Shown: piece by piece, positions 55,296 to 63,894 of the stretch | Layout of the letters: each line of letters begins with the position of its first letter | Numbering within the stretch: the stretch's first letter is position 1 | Assembly (NCBI GenBank): GCA_027064425.1 | Contig: JAMOPO010000015.1 | Span: 186,001-250,000, forward strand | DNA: 64,000 bases | Direction: 5' to 3' | From: Methanobacteriota archaeon | GTDB lineage: Archaea; JAADCQ01; Methanopyri; Methanopyrales; Methanopyraceae | Position numbers and translations under genes: made by a program | The notes under the pieces: model-generated | Told to the model about the DNA's origin: nothing | The model's database searches: none | The model's input: only the letters and a program-made list of their open reading frames with translations

Positions 55296-56397
55296 ACTCT
55301 CGGCGCGTCCTGGCGGTCGCGGTCAAGGACGTCAGGGGGAACACTCCGCGATCGGTCCGCGGTCTTTTGGGTGTTCGTGTTTCCGATCCTCCCGCTCACG
55401 GTGTTCAAGTTCAGTTCGGCGGGAGTCACCGGCTCCGCGCGGACGTGGGCGTGGTCACGTACGGCTCGAAGATCGCGGAGGCCTTCGTGGAGGGTCTGAA
55501 GGGCTCGAAGGAGCTGCACGTTAGGACGCTGTCCGACGAGCGGGGGGTCCTCCGCCTGCTGAAGCGGGCGACCTGGACGCGGTGATCACGTTCCCCGCGG
55601 GTTCGACCGCGCGGTCCGGGAGGGGAGCGACCGCGGGTAAAGGTGTACGTCGACCACACGGATCCGCGGGAGTACAAGGCGGTGAAGGGAGCGGTGATCG
55701 GCGCGCCGGAGGGGTTGAAGCGAGATACGCCGAGAGGTTCCAGCTCCGTACGTGGAGTTCGTCGAGGCGTACGCGAAGCCCTTCCGCGTGGACGTGCACG
55801 GGGCGACGCGGGCGGTGATGAAAGGCTTCTTCCCGCTCGCGTTCATCAGCGTGCAGTTGCTGTTCGCAGCGTCGGCGGCGATGCTGACGCTGGACGAGCT
55901 GAGGACGGGTACGCTTCGGCAACTGGCGACCACCCCGGTCTCACCTGGGAGTTCCTGGCCGGCAAGTACCTGGCCACGGCCGTCATCGTGGTGCTAGGCA
56001 CCCTGCTGGGCGTCGCCTACTCGTGCGTGGCCCTCGAAATTCGGTACCTACCCTCGTCCGAGGGCTGAGCCCTCGTGCTGCTGGGAACCGTGGCCTCGAC
56101 GGCCGTCGGCGTCCTGGTGGCGCTGCGTGCCGGGAAGAGAAGTCAGCGAGCGCCATGCTCAACGCCATCGGGATCCCCGCCACGCTCCTCGGGGCGGTCG
56201 TGATCCCGGAGAACCTGGTGCCGGAGGTCGCGCTCAAGGTCCTCCACTGGTACCTTCCCGTAACGTTCGTGCACGCGCTCCGGGCGGCGGACCTGCACGG
56301 TAAGCCGGTGGCGACGGACGTGGTCGTGGGGACGACCGCCACCGCCGCGGTCTTCGCGACGTCGGCCCTGGCGTTCCGGCGGGCGACGAGGGGTTAG
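55292..56397 (+). pseudogene. ABC-2 type permease subunit, decayed
   Basis: It starts as NSRRVLAVAVKDVRGN, typical of ABC-2 permeases, then shifts frame repeatedly. Recognisable pieces are SKIAEAFVEGLKGSKELHV, RAVMKGFFPLAFISVQLLFAASAAMLTLDELRTGTL and AVIVVLGTLLGVAYSCVALEI, with a stop at about 56066-56068. A later part gives NAIGIPATLLGAVVIPENLVPEVALKVLHWYLPVTFVHALRAAD. Together they match a drug/lipid exporter permease with the large external loop. It is non-functional. Confidence 0.8.
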
Positions 56398-56465
56398 GCG
56401 ACCTGGCGGCCCCGAACCGTCAGTGATTTCCGTCTGATTATCATCATGACCCAGGGGGCCGGAGT

Positions 56466-57932
56466 TTGCGGCTCCTCACTGCTCTCTTGATGCTCCCTTT
56501 GCTGCTCGCGCCCGAAGCCTCCTCAGCCGAGGTCCACACCCTGAGGATCGGCCTCGCGGAAGGGCCGGCACAGGTCATCGTCCCGGACCCGGACTTCGGG
56601 CAGGTCGAGTTCGGCCGCGACGTGGACGGGGACGGTCGGCCTGACCACACCTGGTGCGGCGAGGTGGCCGTGCTCACAATGTACAACGTCGCGGTAGCCC
56701 GGGGGATTTGGGAGCCCATCCTCGGGGAGGTCCTCACGCCGGAGGCGCTCGAGGTCGCGGAGGTCGAGTTCTGGAGGGCCACGGGGCTGAAGACTGAGTC
56801 GGAGCGTGACGCGGGCGTGTACCCGTACGCCATCTTTGCCGTGGCCGGCGGGAACGTAGGGGTCATCGTCTGGAGGTCGAAGGGGTCGCCGGACCCGAAG
56901 CGCAGGCTCCACGTGCCCCACGCGGTGGTCGTGCTGGGCGCGACGGAGGACGGGACCGAGTTCGTGGTCAAGGATTGCTCGTTCCTGGACCCCTTCAACC
57001 CGACCAACCCGATCGCCAACTACATGGACTACATGGAGATCAGCCGAGAGTACCTGGTCTGGAAGATGGTGCCAGTCATCAACGCGGCCATCCAGGCCGG
57101 CGCGAGCCTTCCCACCCGGTCGCCGGGCACCATCCTGCCGTGGGCGACCCCGGTCCGGATCACGTGCGACTGGCGCGCGGCGATCGCGTACTTCCCGCTG
57201 CCGAGATCTCCGAACGACCTGCCGCGGGAGCTTGCCTGGCTCCGGGAGGGGCTGCACGAGGTCCGGAGCTACCGTTGGTGCGTGGGCGGTAGGGTCGTCG
57301 AGATCACAGTTTACGGGTACAGCGTGTCGTCCGTGGAGGAGCTTGTGGACGTCGTCCGGAAGCTCGCGCTCGCCGGGGTCCCGGTCGTGTGCAAGATCGA
57401 CCTGCCCTTGGGGGCGCATGGCACCGACGAGACGCCGCCGCCCGAGTTCATGAGGGGGCGCGGCTGGGAGTGCGGGTACGTTGGCATGGAGATCCTGGAG
57501 CGCGTGAGGGGTGAGGAGGGCACCGGCGAAGAGGAGCCCGGCGTGGTCAGCGGGGTGTCCGGAAGCCAAGGAGGGCCGTCCGGGTACGTGGGGGAGCGGG
57601 CGTCGGAAGGTGAGGGCTGGGGTGAGGGCGCGTCGAACGGTGCGGCGGAGCGGGGCGCGACCGTAAGCCAGGGGACCGCGGTCACGCGCGTGGTCTGGAA
57701 TTACTATCACGGTCCGAGTCCAGGGTCGGAGCGGTCCTCGAAGGGCTCGAAGGGCGAGTCGAAGGGGCACGCGGTGAGCGGCGTGGGCGCGCCCGAGCCC
57801 TCATCGGAGCGGAAGTCGCGGAGGCGCGGCGTTCCGGTGCTGCCCGTGGCGGTGGCGGCAGTGATCGCCCTCCTCGCCCGCCGCATCAATAACCCCCGGC
57901 CGGTGTACGGATACGGCCACGTTCCCGGGTGA
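56466..57932 (+). CDS. Exported C39/papain-like cysteine peptidase-type surface protein
   Basis: A 488-residue protein from TTG 56466. After a signal peptide (LTALLMLPLLLAPEASSAE) comes HTWCGEVAVLTMYNVA (candidate nucleophile Cys at a helix start) and, 80 residues later, HAVVVLGATEDGTEFVVKDCS, matching the His strand and Asp of C39-like peptidases. A second small domain follows, then a Gly/Ser/Glu-rich stalk of about 130 residues. The end is RRRGVPVLPVAVAAVIALLARR plus a short Tyr/Gly tail: the membrane-spanning form of the tag. It may process or cross-link surface proteins; that is inference. Confidence 0.65.
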   Translation: MRLLTALLMLPLLLAPEASSAEVHTLRIGLAEGPAQVIVPDPDFGQVEFGRDVDGDGRPDHTWCGEVAVLTMYNVAVARGIWEPILGEVLTPEALEVAEVEFWRATGLKTESERDAGVYPYAIFAVAGGNVGVIVWRSKGSPDPKRRLHVPHAVVVLGATEDGTEFVVKDCSFLDPFNPTNPIANYMDYMEISREYLVWKMVPVINAAIQAGASLPTRSPGTILPWATPVRITCDWRAAIAYFPLPRSPNDLPRELAWLREGLHEVRSYRWCVGGRVVEITVYGYSVSSVEELVDVVRKLALAGVPVVCKIDLPLGAHGTDETPPPEFMRGRGWECGYVGMEILERVRGEEGTGEEEPGVVSGVSGSQGGPSGYVGERASEGEGWGEGASNGAAERGATVSQGTAVTRVVWNYYHGPSPGSERSSKGSKGESKGHAVSGVGAPEPSSERKSRRRGVPVLPVAVAAVIALLARRINNPRPVYGYGHVPG

Positions 57933-58021
57933 CGAGGCCCGCTTTGCGACCGTCAAGTCCTTCGCCTTCCATCGCTCGAGCTCGAGTCGTGCGCTCGGAA
58001 CCCGGTGCTTGTCCTCGGGGG

Positions 58022-58609
58022 CTAACGGGACAGCAGCCTGCGGAGTACCCGCTCGGTGAACCAGGCTTTCCAGGGTCCGAGCACGGTCCTCGCGAACCTG
58101 GGCGCTCGGTCGAGGAGGTCGCGGAGTTGGGGTAGCCCCGCGGGCTCGAGGTCGAAGGCGAGGGCGAGGGTGCGGGCGATTAGCCGGCGTGGATTCTCCG
58201 ACTTGTGAGCCTCCCGCACGATCCGCTCGAGCGCGGCTCGAAGGTGCCGCACCGCGAGTCGAGCAAGGTCGAGCACGGTCCTCCTCGACTGCTCGGCGAG
58301 CCACTCCACGAACTCCACGCTCGGGCCCGACTTGCCCAGGTAGATCAAGCGCGGGCGCCGGCGCCCCGGAGTCCGCTTGAAGTACGCCACGAAGTACGGT
58401 CCGTACGTCTTCCCGCCGATCTTGCGATACGTCTCTCGCAGCTCGGGCTTGACCTGTCGGCGGTACGCTTCACGCAGCACGCGCAGGCACCGAATCCGCT
58501 CCACGGGATCCGCCGGCAGCGGAGCCCCCCACCAGGACACGCCCGCCACCCCGAGCCAGCACTCGCCCCCCTTGTAACCGGGCGCAGGTAAAAACGTTCC
58601 GATGCCCAC
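58022..58609 (-). CDS. Hypothetical protein with DUF6788-like segment
   Basis: A 195-residue basic protein. The segment GGKTYGPYFVAYFKRTPGRRRPRLIYLGKSG resembles the GPY...YLGK motif of short proteins often found near recombinases and mobile elements (DUF6788-like). The rest is helical and Arg-rich (VLRRLLSR at the end). No catalytic site is seen. It is isolated between the C39-like gene and a noncoding gap. Confidence 0.55.
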   Translation of the reverse strand: MGIGTFLPAPGYKGGECWLGVAGVSWWGAPLPADPVERIRCLRVLREAYRRQVKPELRETYRKIGGKTYGPYFVAYFKRTPGRRRPRLIYLGKSGPSVEFVEWLAEQSRRTVLDLARLAVRHLRAALERIVREAHKSENPRRLIARTLALAFDLEPAGLPQLRDLLDRAPRFARTVLGPWKAWFTERVLRRLLSR

Positions 58610-59059
58610 CGACCCGCCTCGGAAGCCTTCAAGCGGGCGACTGGCGGCTCACCTTCGAGGTTACAAATCCTCTGGAACCGGCCCTAACCCTGGGGAGGAT
58701 AGCCAACCAGCGCTGAGTGGCCCGTCCCCGGGCCAACGATATTTCGAAACGAAACTTGGATGTGAAGTTTGGAGGCTTCAGATGCACCACCGAGGCGTGC
58801 GCTTTTCCCTGAGTGCCTGGAGCCTCGTTACCACATGGAACGGCCGCACTTCGACGGAGCTTCGCGTCGGGATCGCATCACCCAGGTGGCTGGAAGACCG
58901 CAGTGTCCAGGTCGAACGCGCGCCGCTGGGCGCTCGGAGCCCTCGATTACAATCCCCCTAGCGTCGGTCGGGTCCGGCGCGGTCGCGAGCGCGACACCCG
59001 GGTGAGCGCTGAGAGCCGACGATGATCCGGGGACGACGGTCAACTGGGGGCGGCAGACC
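58610..59059. other. 450-bp region with no recognisable gene
   Basis: The longest forward frame has no start context or coding bias. CGATATTTCGAAACG near 58737-58751 is AT-rich. GTGAGCG...CCGA near 59001-59020 is too short to be a C/D RNA. Confidence 0.45.
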
Positions 59060-60187
59060 GTGCTTCTTCGGGACTGGGACTGGAGGGAGGTGGCGGTGAA
59101 AATCGCGCGGGCCGCGCGCGAGGTCCTGGGCGAGGACGCCCGGGTTTACGTCTTCGGCAGCGCGGTTAAGGGCGAGACAACGGCGGCCTCTGACCTGGAC
59201 GTGGCCGTGGTCGTCGAGGACGAGGGCTGCGTTGACCCCGGGAAGGCGGCCGCCGAGATCCTGAACCGGGCGGGCGTGGACCCGTTCGCCCCCGTGCACC
59301 TCCACGTGGTGACCCGGGAGGCGTTCGAGCGCGATCCGCCCGACGCGTACGTCGAGGTGAGGCCGGATGGCACCCTCCGCGAGCACGGCGAGCCCGAGAC
59401 GCCGGGACGCTCGGCGTCCGTGGTCAGGGCCTTATGGAGGTCCGGGCTCGCGCTGCTTGAGGCCGCCGAGGGACTCCCGCCGCTTGCCGGCCTCGCCGCC
59501 GCCCGCGAGGGGATGAGACTCTGCCTCAGGGCGGCGAGCCTCGCGCTGGCTGGGTCACCGTCCAAGGATCCGAAGGACCTGCCGGGGAGCGCCGCCCGAG
59601 GGGCCAAGGAGGTTCTGAGGAGGCTGGAGCGGCGCCTGAAGGTCGCCCGAGAGGGTGAGGAGCCGAGCCTGGAGGAGCTCTCGGAGCACCTCGATGAGTG
59701 TCTGAAGGCCGTGAGGGCGCTCGCCCGGAACCTCCCCGTCGAGCTACCCGCGGGAGGTGAAGAGATGAGCGTAGACGTCGAAGAAATGGTGAGGATGGCT
59801 AAGTGGAAGCTCTCGGAGGCCAAACGCGCACTGCGGGAGGGTCTCGGATCGCTCGCGGTCGCCGAGGCCCACCAGGCCCTCGAGCTCCTGATCAAGGCCA
59901 CGCTCCGGGAGCTGGACGTCAAGCCGCCGAGGACCCACGATCTCAGGCAGCTCCTGGGCGTGCTTGCGATGAAGCTGCTGGACATGGAAGAAGGAGACCT
60001 GGCGGTTGAGGTCCGGCGGATCGCCAGGGAGCACCGCGACGCGCTGGCTTCGCTCCTGGAGGGATACTTCTCCCGGTTCGAGCCTCCCTTCGAGGGAGAC
60101 GCGGAGGAGGTCGTGAAGAAGGCCGAGGAGGTGTTCGAGGACCTCCGTCGCGTTCTGGACGAAGTCCGCGCTGCGGTCGAGGAGTGA
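59060..60187 (+). CDS. Fused MNT nucleotidyltransferase and HEPN protein
   Basis: A 375-residue protein. Residues 20-110 are a minimal nucleotidyltransferase: VFGSAVKGETTAASDLDVAVV gives GS (33-34) and the metal ligands D45 and D47. Residues 135-230 are helical. Residues 236-370 form a HEPN domain (KWKLSEAKRALREGLGSLAVAEAHQALELLIK; later RRIAREHRDALASL, an Rx4H-type site). Separate MNT and HEPN genes usually form toxin-antitoxin pairs in which the MNT AMPylates the HEPN RNase. Here they are in one chain. A perfect GGAGGTGA eight bases before the internal ATG at 59765 (Met236) suggests the HEPN half may also be made alone. Confidence 0.8.
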   Translation: MLLRDWDWREVAVKIARAAREVLGEDARVYVFGSAVKGETTAASDLDVAVVVEDEGCVDPGKAAAEILNRAGVDPFAPVHLHVVTREAFERDPPDAYVEVRPDGTLREHGEPETPGRSASVVRALWRSGLALLEAAEGLPPLAGLAAAREGMRLCLRAASLALAGSPSKDPKDLPGSAARGAKEVLRRLERRLKVAREGEEPSLEELSEHLDECLKAVRALARNLPVELPAGGEEMSVDVEEMVRMAKWKLSEAKRALREGLGSLAVAEAHQALELLIKATLRELDVKPPRTHDLRQLLGVLAMKLLDMEEGDLAVEVRRIAREHRDALASLLEGYFSRFEPPFEGDAEEVVKKAEEVFEDLRRVLDEVRAAVEE

Positions 60188-60472
60188 CGTCCAGCTCACC
60201 GTCACCGCGTGGGCACCGGAGTTCTCCGGGGTGTGAGTTTCAGTACCGCGGGCCGCGTTGGGAAGCCGAGCCCGCGGTCCCGAGAAGCGGTTATCGCAGG
60301 CCGTCGACACACTCTCCAAGGTCGGCCATACGTGGGAGGAAGCGGGCGGGGGGTGAGGGACTACCGGCAGGCCCGGGTCACGATCGCGGGGGCTGAGCCA
60401 CGCGAGCGACCGAGAGAGCCCGTGGTGGGGTGGGTGGTTCCGGAGGGTCACCGTTCCCATGGGCGGGTCGAG
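60188..60472. other. 285-bp gap between HEPN genes
   Basis: No gene is seen. A GTGAGGG and a CTGA occur 40 bp apart near 60351-60395, but the internal boxes are missing, so I do not call an sRNA. Confidence 0.4.
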
Positions 60473-60874
60473 TCACCCCGGTCCATGGTCTTCCTCCAAC
60501 CGCTCGAGCAGCTCAAAGAGCTCCTTGACGGTCTCGACGGCCCACTCTGCGGTTTCTTTAGAGGGTTTCCAGGCACCGTATCGGCACTCGGTGTAGGCCA
60601 CGGCCAGCACGTCGAGCGCCTTCGCGTGCTCGCGGATGAACTCGTCGATGCGCTCGTCCCCGGTAACGTCCCGGAGAACTCCGAGGAGTTCCCGCAAATC
60701 GTGCCCTCGCGCGTGCTCTCCTGTGAGCAGGATCTGGGCGGCCTTGATTCTGAGCTGCGCGGCCTGCTCCGCCATGACCAGCGCCAGGTCGGTGTCACCC
60801 CGCTCCAGGAGCCACCGCGAGGCCTCCAGCGACCCCTCCGCGCGCTCCAAAAGTCTCTTCCTCAGCCTCCTCAT
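60473..60874 (-). CDS. HEPN domain protein
   Basis: About 133 residues from ATG 60874. It is all helical: LERAEGSLEASRWLLERGDTDLALVMAEQAAQLRIKAAQILL is the classic HEPN first helix pair, GHDLRELLGVL the second, and FIREHAKALDVLAVAYTECRYG carries the conserved RxxxH-like site and the terminal YxxxRY/G motif. It is divergent from an MNT gene whose start is only 22 bp away, so the two share one regulatory gap. It is probably the toxin or substrate partner of that MNT protein. Confidence 0.8.
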   Translation of the reverse strand: MRRLRKRLLERAEGSLEASRWLLERGDTDLALVMAEQAAQLRIKAAQILLTGEHARGHDLRELLGVLRDVTGDERIDEFIREHAKALDVLAVAYTECRYGAWKPSKETAEWAVETVKELFELLERLEEDHGPG

Positions 60875-60896
60875 CGTGGGCTCCCGGGCACCGGGG

Positions 60897-61262
60897 ATGC
60901 GTCGGAATCTATTGATTCGCCGGGCCCGGATCAACCGCCGGAACTATCGGGAGTTCGTGTCGCGGTGGCGCGAGTGGGGCGAGCGGGTCGCGGAGGTTGC
61001 CCGGCGCCTTCTCGGCGAGGAGACCCGAGTGTTCGTGTTCGGGAGTGCGGTCAAGGGGGAGGCGCTGCCCGGGAGCGACCTGGACGTGCTGATCGTGTCC
61101 GAAGAGGTCCCAAGGGACCTGGAGGATCGGGTAGACCTGATCCGCGAGCTGGAGCGAGAACTCGACCTGCCGGATCATCACCCGATTGAGTTCCACCTCG
61201 CCACCCCGGAGGAGTATGAGGAAGTCTGGCGGATGCTCCTCGACGAGTACGAGGAGTTCTGA
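60897..61262 (+). CDS. MNT-family minimal nucleotidyltransferase
   Basis: About 121 residues from ATG 60897 (CCGGGG upstream). The NTase motif is VFVFGSAVKGEALPGSDLDVLIV, with both metal Asp residues present, and a third conserved strand IEFHLATPEEY. It is closely similar to the NTase half of the fusion protein at 59060 (GSAVKGE in both). Paired divergently with the HEPN gene at 60473. In studied systems this protein neutralises HEPN toxins by AMPylation. Confidence 0.85.
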   Translation: MRRNLLIRRARINRRNYREFVSRWREWGERVAEVARRLLGEETRVFVFGSAVKGEALPGSDLDVLIVSEEVPRDLEDRVDLIRELERELDLPDHHPIEFHLATPEEYEEVWRMLLDEYEEF

Positions 61263-61335
61263 TCGACTGCGGCCGGTGGAGATCGGGAGGTGGGGTGTTC
61301 AGGTCAGGCCGGGGCGCGCCAGGTGGAACCTCGCC

Positions 61336-62103
61336 TCACCGGATCGCCGGCGCCACCGGGGCGGGCACCCCGCGGTGGCCCCGCCCCTCCATGCGGAGCA
61401 CCGTCGGGGTCTGCGCCCTTCCGAGCGCCCTCCTCGTGCTCCACGATCAGGGTGTAAAAACCGGGCCGTCTCGGCGCCCGAAACTCAACGCCACGCACCC
61501 TCTCGAGCCCGTAGTTTTCGGGCAGCCTCACCTCACCCAGCTATCCCGTCAACCCCCGATTGTTCTCCAGCCTGAACCTCAGGACGCCCTCCGACGGGTG
61601 GCCCATGGACCGGTGGTCCAGCGTCGCCAGGTACGGCTGGGCGTACACGACGGTCGTGCCTAGGGATCACCTCGGAGTCCAACTGGACCCACTCCCGCCC
61701 CTCGTCCGGGGAGCTCCCACGTGACTCCCGAGCGGCACACGGGCTTGACCCGCTCCCACCTCGCGTTGGGCACGTTGGCGCCCGTGATCGAAGGGTAAAA
61801 TCGGGACTCGAGCACCTCCGAACCTTCCGGCAGGAGCACGTGCAGCGTCACCGACCTCCCGGGCTCCTTAGCCCGGATGTACGCCCGGTGCTCCGCGATC
61901 ACGTAATCGAGGATCCCCTCTGTGCCGCCGCGTCCCGTGGTTACCGTCTTCTCACGGACGTCCTTGATTACCAGCCAGCTCCGCACTCCCACGCCCAGGA
62001 GCGCTCCCGGGCCCGCCCGGGAGTCGCCGTGGGCGGGTGCCGGCAGGATCAGGGCAATGACCGGGACGATCGCAACCGGGAGCGCTCGCCCACGGTCCGG
62101 CAC
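61336..62103 (-). pseudogene. Exported tagged surface protein, frameshifted
   Basis: The first about 135 codons from 62103 are intact: a signal peptide (LPVAIVPVIALILPAPAHG), then YVIAEHRAYIRAKEPGRSVTLHVLLPEGSEVLESRFYPS. After about 61700 the frame shifts to WVQLDSEVIP, then VVYAQPYLATLDHRSMGHPSEGVLRFRLENN, hits a stop (TAG at about 61543), and resumes as LPENYGLERVRGVEFRAPRR. A last shift gives HRGVPAPVAPAIR before TGA, a copy of the C-terminal tag. It is related in style to the exported protein at 45209 (LLPEGSEVLE against LLPLNSEVLG). Confidence 0.72.
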
Positions 62104-62327
62104 TCCGTCCGCTGCGCCCAGCCTGCCCGGCCCGACCGCGCGGCCTTCGCTCTGGGGCGCCGAGAGCTTGGCCCGTAGAGGACCCCCTTATCCGGTCGCC
62201 CGGGGTCGAAGCGCTCCCTACCCGGTGCTCGGACCTTCCATCGGGTCAGCACCCAGGTCCCGCGGCGGAGGCTCCTCGGATGGGTAAACCGTCCAGCCGT
62301 CGACACGGCGCGCCGGGGAGCCCGGAA

Positions 62328-63575
62328 ATGAGCGTTGAGGTATCGGTGGCCAGGGAGCTGCTGCGGCTGCTTCGCGGTGCGGAGAGAGAGCTGACGGTCG
62401 TGAGTCCGTGGGTCACCGTCACTCCGAAGGAGCTGTGGGAGTGGCTCCGGGACTATGCCGGCGACCTCCGGCGGTCGGTGGATAGCGAGGACTGGGAGGA
62501 GCTCTTCCGCGCCGAGCGGTCCTACCTGATCTTCGACTACGACGCGACCCGGGAGCACCTGCCTGAGCGGGAGCTTGAGCGGGTCGTGGTTGAGTGGGCG
62601 CGACTGGGGTTCCACGTCCTCGACGTCAGTAGGAGAAAGGACCGTCGCGAGGGGGGAGAGGAGCGCCTCGGGACGCACCTAAAGGTGTACCTCGGCGACG
62701 ACGAAGTCCTCGTCGGGAGCATGAACTTGACGCAACGAGCCCTGGACCGGGCTAGGGATGGTGACGAGATCCTCGTCGGGGTAAGGAAGAGAGACGTCGG
62801 ACGCATCCGAGAATACGTGGTAAAGAGGATTAGGGACCGCGGCAGGACGGTGGCCGTGGGTAACCCAAGGCTGCCGGACGGTCGCTTCAAGGTCTTCCTC
62901 GTGGACAGGGACGAGCGGAACGATGGGGTCGTGCTGAGGGCGGTTAAGCCGAAGGAGCGGAAAAAGTGCTACCGGATACCGATCAGGGAGGGGAGCAAGG
63001 AGGCTGCGGGCTTTGTGCTCGACGGTCGGCTCTACAGGGTCGAAGGGAGGCGGGACTGGGACGTGGTTGATATCGTCGACTGCACCACCGAGGTCAGAGG
63101 GGCGGACGAGCGGGAGGTGGAGGAGGTTCTCAGCCCCTTCGCGTGCATGAGATTGCACGAGTTGGACCCGGAGCAGCTGCGCCTCGTGGAGACCGAGCGA
63201 CGCGAGCTGAGCGCTGCCGGAAGCGTTAGGAGGTACCTGGACGGGTTCGAGAAGGAGTTCGGCGAGATCCGCCGGGTCAAGCGACTGTGGGGGGTCACGC
63301 CGTTCGTCGCGTGGGAGCTTCCCTGGAAAAGAGGACTCCCGTACAGCCCGCCCCGGCGGTGGCGGCGGCTCGTCTACGTGAAGGCTCGACAGGGGAAGGG
63401 TGGGAGGCTGAAGCTGGAGTACGTGGGATGGGCCGGAAGCGGGGAGCGCATCCGTGACCTGCTCCGAGAGGTTCGAGACGCGGCCCTCTCCAAGCCCGGC
63501 GTCACCGTCGACCTGGGGATCGTGGAGACGGACGAGGAGTTGGTGCCGCTGCTGGCCGTGGTTAAGCGGTCGTGA
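62328..63575 (+). CDS. Phospholipase D-like (single HKD) protein
   Basis: About 415 residues from ATG 62328; an upstream in-frame ATG at 62280 lacks coding character. The N-terminal half has the PLD fold: ELTVVSPWVTV at strand 1 and HLKVYLGDDEVLVGSMNLT, the HxKx4D...GSxN motif, near residue 115. Only one HKD motif is present, as in dimeric PLD-type nucleases. The C-terminal 250 residues are basic and may bind nucleic acid (VYVKARQGKGGRLKLEYVGW). It could be a nuclease of a defence or repair system; no partner gene is visible. Confidence 0.72.
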   Translation: MSVEVSVARELLRLLRGAERELTVVSPWVTVTPKELWEWLRDYAGDLRRSVDSEDWEELFRAERSYLIFDYDATREHLPERELERVVVEWARLGFHVLDVSRRKDRREGGEERLGTHLKVYLGDDEVLVGSMNLTQRALDRARDGDEILVGVRKRDVGRIREYVVKRIRDRGRTVAVGNPRLPDGRFKVFLVDRDERNDGVVLRAVKPKERKKCYRIPIREGSKEAAGFVLDGRLYRVEGRRDWDVVDIVDCTTEVRGADEREVEEVLSPFACMRLHELDPEQLRLVETERRELSAAGSVRRYLDGFEKEFGEIRRVKRLWGVTPFVAWELPWKRGLPYSPPRRWRRLVYVKARQGKGGRLKLEYVGWAGSGERIRDLLREVRDAALSKPGVTVDLGIVETDEELVPLLAVVKRS

Positions 63576-63894
63576 CGGGCCGACGCCGCGGAACGGCTCC
63601 AGGCGCTAACCCGGCCCGTCTGTACGTGTCGGCAAGGATTTCTTCCGGTTTTCTACGCCGTTGACTGGCCTCCTCGGGGCTCGGGAACTGCCTCATCCGG
63701 CTCGGGCGCCCCTCGCCGTCGCGGGGTTGATATGACGATTCTGAAACGGTCTCCGGTTTTTAGAAGCGGGTTGCTTTGATGAGGAAACGGGCTCGGGTGG
63801 CCGGCCCCGGAGCTGGTCCGGTCGCGCTCGGGCTCCGGGCATGGAAAGACTTACTGGCGGGTGCGGAATCGCCGGTGCCCGGAGGTGACGCGCG
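63576..63894. other. 319-bp gap before the last gene
   Basis: It holds an AT-rich GGTTTTTAGAAGC (63756-63768) that may promote transcription to the right. Reverse-strand fragments at 63674-63722 (ATGAGGC, 12-nt guide, CCGA) look like half of a C/D sRNA, but box C is poor, so it is not called. Confidence 0.4.

Noticed and set aside
56411-56455. Reverse ATGATGA/ATGATAA...CTGA after the permease remnant
   Set aside because: Single box pair with a 14-17 nt guide and no second half.
60351-60395. GTGAGGG...CTGA pair in the gap before the HEPN gene
   Set aside because: Internal boxes are unrecognisable and the last guide would be only about 9 nt.
63674-63724. Reverse CCGA...ATGAGGC-12 nt-CCGA half sRNA
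   Set aside because: Box C would be CCGCGAC or GCGACGG, too far from consensus without other support.
63779-63850. Forward ATGAGGA 12-25 bp after an AT-rich element, as in an sRNA promoter
   Set aside because: No D', C' or D box follows at acceptable spacing.
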